Positions 45,736 to 51,700 of a stretch of DNA of 51,700 nt are shown here, one piece after another. This stretch comes from Armatimonadota bacterium (lineage in GTDB: Bacteria > Armatimonadota > UBA10988), in assembly GCA_016235455.1 (NCBI GenBank), contig JACRKZ010000072.1, positions 1 to 51,700 of the forward strand, read 5' to 3'. The stretch's first letter is position 1. Every line of letters starts with the position of its first letter. Made by a program: the position numbers and the translations under genes. Under the pieces are notes generated by a model that was not told where the DNA came from, ran no database searches, and saw nothing but the letters and a program-made list of their open reading frames with translations.

Positions 45736-48700
45736 CTACGGCGCCGCGCCGACTGAGAGCCGTAGAACCAGATTCTGCTGCCCGACGGTCACGCGCCGCC
45801 GGTCGTACTGCGCGGAGCAGCCCGACCACACCTCGTATTCGCCGGGCGGCACGCCGTCGAGCGTGAAGCTGCGGTCCGCGCGCACCGCGGCGCAGGCGTA
45901 GACCTGATCGTTCTCCAGGATCACATGGTCCAGATGGAGCGCGCCGCTCACCGTGCCGATGACAGTCACGCCTTCGTGCAGCGCAACCGCGATCCGACGC
46001 TGGTCGCCGGCGAGCAGCCGGACGGGCAGCCGGGGCCCAGCGCGGCCGGGGCAGTCGGCTGTCAGCACATACTCGCCCGGCGGGAGGCAGGGCCAGTCGA
46101 TGACACGGTCGCCCGAGACCCGCCCGAACGCCACCGGCTCGCCCGTGCGCGCGGAGTTGAGCATCACGCCGCGCGGCTCGGCCCCTTCGTTGGCCGGAGG
46201 GACCCCGGTCAGCGCCACGGTCAGACCGGCGCGCGCCGCGGGCACGGTCCAGCGTAGCTCGGCGCCCTGCTCGCCCACCGTGCCGGCCCGCATCTCCCAC
46301 AGCGCATAGTCGGTGTCCTCGGGATCGTCGCCCAGATGCCGCATCAGCAGCCAGGCCCGGCGCGGCCCCATCGGTGATAGCGACTGGCAGCGGTCCACAC
46401 CGATGGTCAGCGGCGCAACCATGGCCTCAAGGGCCTCGGGCACGAAGCGGCGAAGCACCGGCGGCCGGAGCCCAAACCCGCCAAACGGAGGCTGATAGGG
46501 GGCCATCACATAGGCCTCGGCCCACCAGTCCGGTGGCATGCCGGTCAGTCTGGTGTCGACGACCCGGCGGTCCAGCGTGAGCGCCGCGTTGGCTGTGCGG
46601 CCTGCTTCGACCACGACTGCGGCCGTATGCTCCGGCATGCCCGGCGGCGTGACGGACACCAGGTACTCGCCAGACGGCACCTCGACGAAGCGGGCCGTGC
46701 CGGTCTTGTCGGTCGTCGCCGTCTCGCCCGGCGGCACCCCCTCGCCGAACAGGTGCAGGTAGAGGTCGGGCTTAGGCCTGCCGGCTGAGTCCACCACCCG
46801 CACCACCACCGTGCCCGATCGGGCCGGACCCAGGTCGATGGCCACGGGCTTGGACAGCGGCAACTCCACCGTCAGCTCCGCTGGCTGACAGCCGGCCGCC
46901 GTGGCCACCACGCGGACCGGTCCGGGCGGCAGGCCGTAGGCGGCAAACCAGCCGTTGGTGAGGGCGGACAGGCGGCTCGTGATCGCGGGCGTGTCCAGGG
47001 GCGGCACGAGTGGCTGTAGCTGGAGGTAGATAGACGGGATGTCGCGGTAGGTGCGCACCTGACCGGCCAGCACCGTGCCCGGCCTGAGCCGGATGGTGAT
47101 CTCTGCCTTGCGGCGCGGATCGGCTGTCGTTTCGCGTGAGGCGCAGCCGTTGGCGTAGACGGCCAGCGTGAGCGGACGGTCGTCCAGGACGTCCAGACTG
47201 AACCGGCCGTCAGCGCCGGTCCAAGCGGTGAGTTCGCGGCCCGAGCGCACCTGGGTGACCCAGGCCTGCGCAACGGGTTCGCCGTCAGGACCCAGCACCC
47301 GCCCCGACACCGTGACCAACGCCGGCAGCGTTGCATCGACTCGCGTAGGGAGCGCGGTCGCCAGGGCCACCTCGACGGCTCCGGCGGACCTCCCCGCGGT
47401 CTTCAGCGTGACGATCGCCGGCCCAGTCAGCATGTCCGGTTCGGCCACACGGTACCCGCCCTGGTCGTCGGTCAAGACGCAGTAGCCACAGGCCGCGGGC
47501 CAAGCGAGCACGGGCCGAGGATCCCTTGGGTCCACACTACAGATGACCGCGCGGTTGCGCCAGGGCTGACCATCCGGCCCGGTCACGCGGCCACTCAGCA
47601 CGTCCGCGCGCGCCGACAGTACCACGTCGACAGCACGGGTGGGCGCCGGCGAACGGACCTCCTGGGGCACGTAGCCACGACGGTAGAAGACAGCGTGCCA
47701 CATGCCGCCGTCCAGATCACCGACGCGGTAGCGGCCTTGCGCATCGGTCACCGCGTAGTGGACGGTCGCGGTGAGCCAGCCCGCCAGGCGCGTATCGGGC
47801 AAGGGCTCCACCGTCGGGGGCTCGTCGGGCCACGGCATCGCCGGCGCCCGCAGGCTACGCTGGGCGAACCCGCGCGCCAACTCGGGCAGACAGTCGTCGA
47901 CCTCGCCTTGGCGGTGCCACCTTGGCCGACAGACGAGCACGAAGGCGCCCGCCAGCGGTCGCCCCTGCTCGTCATGGACCGTACCAGCCAAGGCGCCGGC
48001 CGGCGTCTTGAGTCGCACCGTCGCCACGCCGGAGCCGGGCATCGCGATCCTCTCGGTGGCACACCAGCCGGCCGCCTTCACGGCCACATAGGCCGCCCGC
48101 CGTACCGCGTCGGGCACGACCACGACGCCATGCTCATCGAGTCGCGCGAACCGTGCCGACGGCTCCCGCGCGTCACTTAGGCCGCGCACCTGAACCCACT
48201 GATCCCGAAGCTCCCGGCCATCAGGGCCGACCACGCGCAGACGGACCGGCGGTATCGTGGGGCCGACCCGACCATCGCGGCGGCGCGCCTTGCCCGGCAG
48301 CCGCAGCACCTGTTCCGGCAACTCTGCACCGGGTTTGACCATGCCGCCCAGGGGACTCTGCACCGGATAGGACGAGAAGACGACCCCCAACATGCCCGCC
48401 GGCAGCTCGAACGAGACCCGTCCCTCGCGGTCGGTGCGCCGCCGCGCGCCGAACGACGGCGCGGGCCAGGCATAGACCGAGTAGGGATCCGGGTACCTCA
48501 TCCGCCAGTCGATCGGCTCGGCGAGACCCAGCCCCCGGGCCTCCACCGCGGTGTCGGCCGCCGGCGACCCATCGCTGTTGACCACCCGCACACGGGCCCG
48601 GGCGACGGGACGACGAGCCCACGGCCAGTCGACACCCAGCCTCAGCTCCTGGGGCACCCCGTCTGGCACCTCGAACAGATGCCGCGTGTCGACCTCGGAC

Positions 48701-48936
48701 CCGGTGATGAACGCCTCGTAGACGCCCGCCGCCAGATCGGCGGCGAACCGGCCGCTCTCATCGGTCAAGGGCGCGGCGGCGGCGATGAACGTGAACGGCA
48801 ACTCCTCGCGCCGCAGCTCAACCGTGGCGCCGACCGCCGGCAGGCCGGCCGTCTGCAGCACCACGCCCGTCACCGGCACCGCTCCGGCCACGCTCGCCGC
48901 CAGCATCCATAGGGCGGCTACCACCGCACCGCGCAT
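45736..48936 (-). CDS. Large secreted protein with repeated carboxypeptidase-regulatory-like domains
   Basis: This 1066-residue protein has a signal peptide (VVAALWMLAASVAGAV). The rest is a series of about eight to ten CarboxypepD_reg-like beta domains, each carrying a V-x-G-P-D-G-x-P or D-x-x-G-R-Y-x-V type pattern (for example GRVLGPDGEPVAQAWV with TGADGRFSLDVL, and TDAQGRYRVGDLDGG). No catalytic motif is seen. Such proteins are surface stalks or adhesins, or scaffolds for glycan use. The start at 48936 is chosen because GGAGGGG precedes it and it starts the signal peptide. A second, frameshifted relative lies at 50.4 kb. Confidence 0.85.
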   Translation of the reverse strand: MRGAVVAALWMLAASVAGAVPVTGVVLQTAGLPAVGATVELRREELPFTFIAAAAPLTDESGRFAADLAAGVYEAFITGSEVDTRHLFEVPDGVPQELRLGVDWPWARRPVARARVRVVNSDGSPAADTAVEARGLGLAEPIDWRMRYPDPYSVYAWPAPSFGARRRTDREGRVSFELPAGMLGVVFSSYPVQSPLGGMVKPGAELPEQVLRLPGKARRRDGRVGPTIPPVRLRVVGPDGRELRDQWVQVRGLSDAREPSARFARLDEHGVVVVPDAVRRAAYVAVKAAGWCATERIAMPGSGVATVRLKTPAGALAGTVHDEQGRPLAGAFVLVCRPRWHRQGEVDDCLPELARGFAQRSLRAPAMPWPDEPPTVEPLPDTRLAGWLTATVHYAVTDAQGRYRVGDLDGGMWHAVFYRRGYVPQEVRSPAPTRAVDVVLSARADVLSGRVTGPDGQPWRNRAVICSVDPRDPRPVLAWPAACGYCVLTDDQGGYRVAEPDMLTGPAIVTLKTAGRSAGAVEVALATALPTRVDATLPALVTVSGRVLGPDGEPVAQAWVTQVRSGRELTAWTGADGRFSLDVLDDRPLTLAVYANGCASRETTADPRRKAEITIRLRPGTVLAGQVRTYRDIPSIYLQLQPLVPPLDTPAITSRLSALTNGWFAAYGLPPGPVRVVATAAGCQPAELTVELPLSKPVAIDLGPARSGTVVVRVVDSAGRPKPDLYLHLFGEGVPPGETATTDKTGTARFVEVPSGEYLVSVTPPGMPEHTAAVVVEAGRTANAALTLDRRVVDTRLTGMPPDWWAEAYVMAPYQPPFGGFGLRPPVLRRFVPEALEAMVAPLTIGVDRCQSLSPMGPRRAWLLMRHLGDDPEDTDYALWEMRAGTVGEQGAELRWTVPAARAGLTVALTGVPPANEGAEPRGVMLNSARTGEPVAFGRVSGDRVIDWPCLPPGEYVLTADCPGRAGPRLPVRLLAGDQRRIAVALHEGVTVIGTVSGALHLDHVILENDQVYACAAVRADRSFTLDGVPPGEYEVWSGCSAQYDRRRVTVGQQNLVLRLSVGAAP

Positions 48937-48960
48937 CAATCCCCTCCTGCCCTCCTCACC

Positions 48961-48989
48961 AGCGTACACCGCGCACGAACGCCGTGCAA
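48961..48989 (-). promoter_or_regulatory. Promoter of the large secreted protein gene
   Basis: On the minus strand, TTGCAC (48989-48984) is followed after 17 nt by TACGCT (48966-48961). The start would be near 48954, about 18 nt before the ATG. The -35 is the same as at 13576. Confidence 0.5.
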
Positions 48990-49033
48990 ACACCTGTTCT
49001 TGCTGCTAGAGTCGGCGCTTTGAGATGGGGGGA

Positions 49034-50347
49034 TCAGGTGACCCGCCGGCCCAGCAGGAAGAACTTGCGCTCGGGGTACCACAGCACCGGCGCCCCGTCG
49101 ACCACCGTCAGGCTGGCATAGAGCGCCATGTCGCGCCGGCCAGGCGTGCCTGGCAGGCCCAGCCCGACCCCGTCGTGGTCCATGAACAACCGCGGCTCGT
49201 CGAACCGGATGGGCTGCTCGGCGCCCTCGGCGAAGCGGCCGGCCGCCAGGTAGATGGGTCGGCGGTGGTGACTGGTATCGGTCGGGCCCCAGCGGCCGAT
49301 GTGGCCGTCGTGGTTGTGGAAGAACAGCGCGTAGTGCCCGCTGGCCGCCTCGTTGCCGCCCAGGTCGTACATCGGGCAGGGCGACAGCGGATGCAGCAGC
49401 GGCTCGCCGCCGTCACGGCACAGTAGTTGGCGCGGCGTGGTCCAGGTCTCGCCGCGGTCGGCGCTGACCGAGTAGAAGGGACTCCCAGCGGCGGTGCGCA
49501 TGGTGCAGAACAGGCGGCCGTCGGGCAGCGCCACCAATGTCGGCTCCTGGCAGGCGCTGACCTCGGGCCGGCCAGGGAACGGCACGGTCAGCGCGTCCTC
49601 GTTGGCCGCGAACCAACTGATGCGCAGCGCGTCGGGCTCGGGGTCGTCGTCGAGATTGTCGAAGCGCATGAACTCCACGCGGGCATCGGCCGCGCGCCAG
49701 TCCTTGCCATCCCAGGGGATGGCCGCGAAGCTCGACCAGCGCGTGAAGCCGGCCAGGTAGCGGCCGTCGGCACCGAGGCGCAACGGCTTCTGCCAGCAGA
49801 GCATGTTGGGCGGCACGCTGGGATCCGGGTTGTCGTGGATGCTGCGCTCGACGGGCACGCGGCGCGGCGGCGACCAGTTCGCGCCGCCGTCGTCGCTGTA
49901 GATGCCGTCCACCCAGCCGGTGTGGTGAAAGAAGGTGTCGGCCAGGCCGATGTGCTGGTTGTACAGCACGTAGACTCGTCCGCTGGCACTGACCAGCGGG
50001 TAAGCCCAGCTGGCCATCTCGCCGTCACCGGCATGGCGCGGCCCGGCAATGATGCGCGGCCTGGTCCAGGTCTGGCCGTGGTCGGCACTGGTGGCAACGG
50101 CGATGTGCTGGTCGCGCGGCAGGTCGGGCGAGTAGCATTCCATCGAGCTCTGCGTCCACACGGCCATGAGCGTGTCATTGGGGCCGTCGAACACCAGGAA
50201 ATGCTCGTTGCCGGTATCGGTGGCGGCCTCGGCGGTCACTTCGGGCACGTAGACGATGTAGTCGGGCCGGGTGATGTGCAGTTGGCCCGGTATGCGGGCC
50301 AGCAGGTCCGCGGGTGAGGCGATGACGGGCGGTATCTGGTCGTGCAT
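49034..50347 (-). CDS. Sialidase-fold (BNR/Asp-box) protein
   Basis: This 437-residue six-bladed propeller shows three Asp-boxes: SADHGQTWTRP near residue 86, SDDGGANWSPP near 151 and SADRGETWTTP near 294. An Arg/Glu/Tyr arrangement typical of exo-sialidases may be present (RCRDGGEPLL-like region, YPERKF at the end), but the catalytic set is not certain. It has no signal peptide, so it is probably cytosolic or exported by another route. The start follows CAGGAG. It sits 60 bp downstream of the frameshifted secreted-protein gene. Confidence 0.8.
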   Translation of the reverse strand: MHDQIPPVIASPADLLARIPGQLHITRPDYIVYVPEVTAEAATDTGNEHFLVFDGPNDTLMAVWTQSSMECYSPDLPRDQHIAVATSADHGQTWTRPRIIAGPRHAGDGEMASWAYPLVSASGRVYVLYNQHIGLADTFFHHTGWVDGIYSDDGGANWSPPRRVPVERSIHDNPDPSVPPNMLCWQKPLRLGADGRYLAGFTRWSSFAAIPWDGKDWRAADARVEFMRFDNLDDDPEPDALRISWFAANEDALTVPFPGRPEVSACQEPTLVALPDGRLFCTMRTAAGSPFYSVSADRGETWTTPRQLLCRDGGEPLLHPLSPCPMYDLGGNEAASGHYALFFHNHDGHIGRWGPTDTSHHRRPIYLAAGRFAEGAEQPIRFDEPRLFMDHDGVGLGLPGTPGRRDMALYASLTVVDGAPVLWYPERKFFLLGRRVT

Positions 50348-50407
50348 GGTGGCTCCTGGCAGTTGGTTGGGCTACGGTTCGACCGCGCCGCCGGATCCCC
50401 TTGCGGC

Positions 50408-51700
50408 TCAGGGCACATCGAGGTCGACCACGGTCGTGCCGGGATCGACGCGCACCTCTTGCTTGGACCAGCCGCCGGCGCCGCGGCACCACAGTTCGTA
50501 ACGGCCAGGCGGCACGTTGCCAAAGACGTAGCTGTTGTCCTTCGCGGGCCGGGTTTGCGCGTAGACACCCTCGCGCCGTAGGGCGACGGTCGTGGCGGCC
50601 GAGGTGTGCGCGATGTGCCCGCGGAGCGTGCCGCCGCCGCGGGGCAGCGGGCGCAGGTCGATGGTGTGCTGCTCGCCCGGCAGCAACGTGACCAGCGGCG
50701 CCGCCGTCGCTGTGCCGCCGGTGTCGGGGCAGACCACCACCACCTCGCGCGCGGGCAGTGCCGGCCAGGTCACCACGCGGCTGCTTGGCACCCAGGCCAA
50801 GCCCAGCAGTTCACCCGTGTCTGCATCGAGCACCGTGACCCGCGGGTGGCCCAGGCCGCCACCGGCCGCCAGCCGCACCGTCAAGCCGGCTCGGTCGGCC
50901 GGCAAGGACAGGTCGATGGCGTTGGCCCCGACGGCGAATGGCCGCACCTCAAGGCGCCACCAGGAGAGCGGCGCGCCCGCGTCGGCGGCGCCGTCGTGCC
51001 GCAACTCCAGCAAGATCTCGCGTTGGCCCGGCACAGCGCCGAAGCAGCAGTGCCCGTCACGCACGGTGCCGCGCTCGTCTGGCTGCACGCCAGTCAGCGC
51101 AACCGGCTCGATTCGGGCCTCCGGCGGTCCGACCTGGTCACCGGCGGGCGCCTGCTCGGTGGCCACGGCGTCGAGCAGCGCAGCCGAGTCGGGTGGCAGC
51201 GCCCGCAACTCGCCCTCGACCCAACTGCTGGCCAGGCACAGGTCGGCGCGGCCGGCGGCCGCACCAGTCGGCAGGCCCGCGATGGCAAGCGGCGCACCGT
51301 CCACGACGGCACGGCGCTCTCGCCGGCAGCCAGCGCCACGCGCCGCGCTACGGCCGCCGCGCCGTCCGCCGTGCGCAGAGCCACGTCGACGGTGCCCGTG
51401 GGCACATCAGGCTCGGCCAGGTCGTAGCGACCCTCCGCGTCGGTGAACACCACCCAGGACCGCTCATGCCAGGTGTCGAACGTCGCGCTGGCCACGCGCC
51501 AGGTAACGCGCAGGCACATCGCCTGCTCGACCCAGGGCTGGCCTTGCTGGTCATGCATCACGCCCGTCAAACGCCCCGAGCGTCACCAGCCCTGCAGGCA
51601 CCTCGAAGGCGCAGCGGCCACGCGCGTCACTGGTCAAGGCGCGCTGGTAGACCCAGCACCGCGCGTGCGTGCCCAGCCCATCGGCCGCGGTGCGCTGGGC
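50408..51700 (-). pseudogene. Frameshifted carboxypeptidase-regulatory-like secreted protein (partial at window edge)
   Basis: Three consecutive open segments in different frames together make one protein related to the 1066-residue neighbour. Segment 1 (edge to about 51577) ends TSDARGRCAFEVPAGLVTLG. Segment 2 (about 51574 to 51303) carries GVMHDQQGQPW and TDAEGRYDLAEPDVPTGTV. Segment 3 (about 51304 to the stop at 50408) ends in the shared PPGRYELWCRG pattern, like PPGEYEVWSG at the end of the neighbour. The first shift lies in a CCCC run at 51574-51577 (one extra base); the second, near 51303-51310, needs one base added. The two cancel, so sequencing error is as likely as a real pseudogene. 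Confidence 0.7.

Overview
The window is about 51.7 kb of very GC-rich bacterial chromosome. It is gene-dense, with short intergenic gaps and many 1-8 nt start/stop overlaps. No gene-free stretch exceeds 300 bp, and I saw no tRNA, rRNA, CRISPR array, transposase or phage gene. DnaK lacks the roughly 25-residue insert of proteobacterial DnaK in its ATPase domain, and the heat-shock genes appear to be run by HspR and HAIR-like operators. Together with the rimP-nusA-ylxR-infB-ylxP order and the secreted carbohydrate-type proteins (PA14, acetyl xylan esterase, sialidase-like, carboxypeptidase-regulatory-like), this points to an environmental Terrabacteria-type organism such as Armatimonadota or Chloroflexota. 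The phylum is an inference and remains uncertain.

Layout. (1) 1-7.6 kb, minus strand: aroC, an exported Fe/Mn superoxide dismutase, a lipoprotein, a small membrane protein, a large spermidine-synthase-like membrane protein, a CheY-like receiver and a PA14/propeller protein cut by the window edge. (2) 7.7-9.0 kb: a secreted acetyl xylan esterase-like hydrolase. (3) 9.1-13.4 kb, minus: the rimP-nusA-ylxR-infB-ylxP translation/transcription operon. (4) 13.6-16.5 kb: a secreted unknown, a zinc-ribbon protein and a methyltransferase. (5) 16.6-26.4 kb: the heat-shock region dnaK-hsp20-hsp20-dnaJ-hspR, a TPR protein, a diguanylate cyclase and clpB, with HAIR-like inverted repeats in front of dnaK, dnaJ and clpB. 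(6) 26.5-31.1 kb, minus: a REC-GAF-PAS-HisKA protein, then DUF1638, a sugar-isomerase-like TIM barrel, an Rrf2 regulator and hpnH. (7) 31.3-38.1 kb, plus: a peptide-type ABC transporter operon that also encodes a PHP-family enzyme and a secreted unknown, with only one permease gene. (8) 38.1-41.4 kb: a PIN-domain remnant, a DRE-TIM metallolyase fused to a Cache/PDC sensor domain, and an Mrp-family ATPase without its CxxC. (9) 41.4-45.7 kb: GNAT, SirB1-like, mtnA, HtrA-type protease and a small unknown. (10) 45.7-51.7 kb, minus: two secreted carboxypeptidase-regulatory-like proteins (one frameshifted and cut by the edge) around a sialidase-fold protein.

How the genes work together. The clearest regulatory unit is the chaperone set. 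HspR is encoded directly behind dnaJ, and each of the three chaperone transcription units carries an inverted repeat with the same 8-5-8 geometry, consistent with autoregulated DnaK/HspR repression.

The most unusual protein is the 615-residue fusion at 38.4-40.2 kb. It joins an isopropylmalate/homocitrate-synthase-like catalytic barrel to a ligand-sensor domain that is normally extracytoplasmic, in a protein with no visible signal or membrane segment. Other points of interest are hpnH in an operon with DUF1638 and an Rrf2 regulator, the histidine-kinase-like protein with no ATPase domain, and the incomplete peptide transporter carrying a PHP enzyme.
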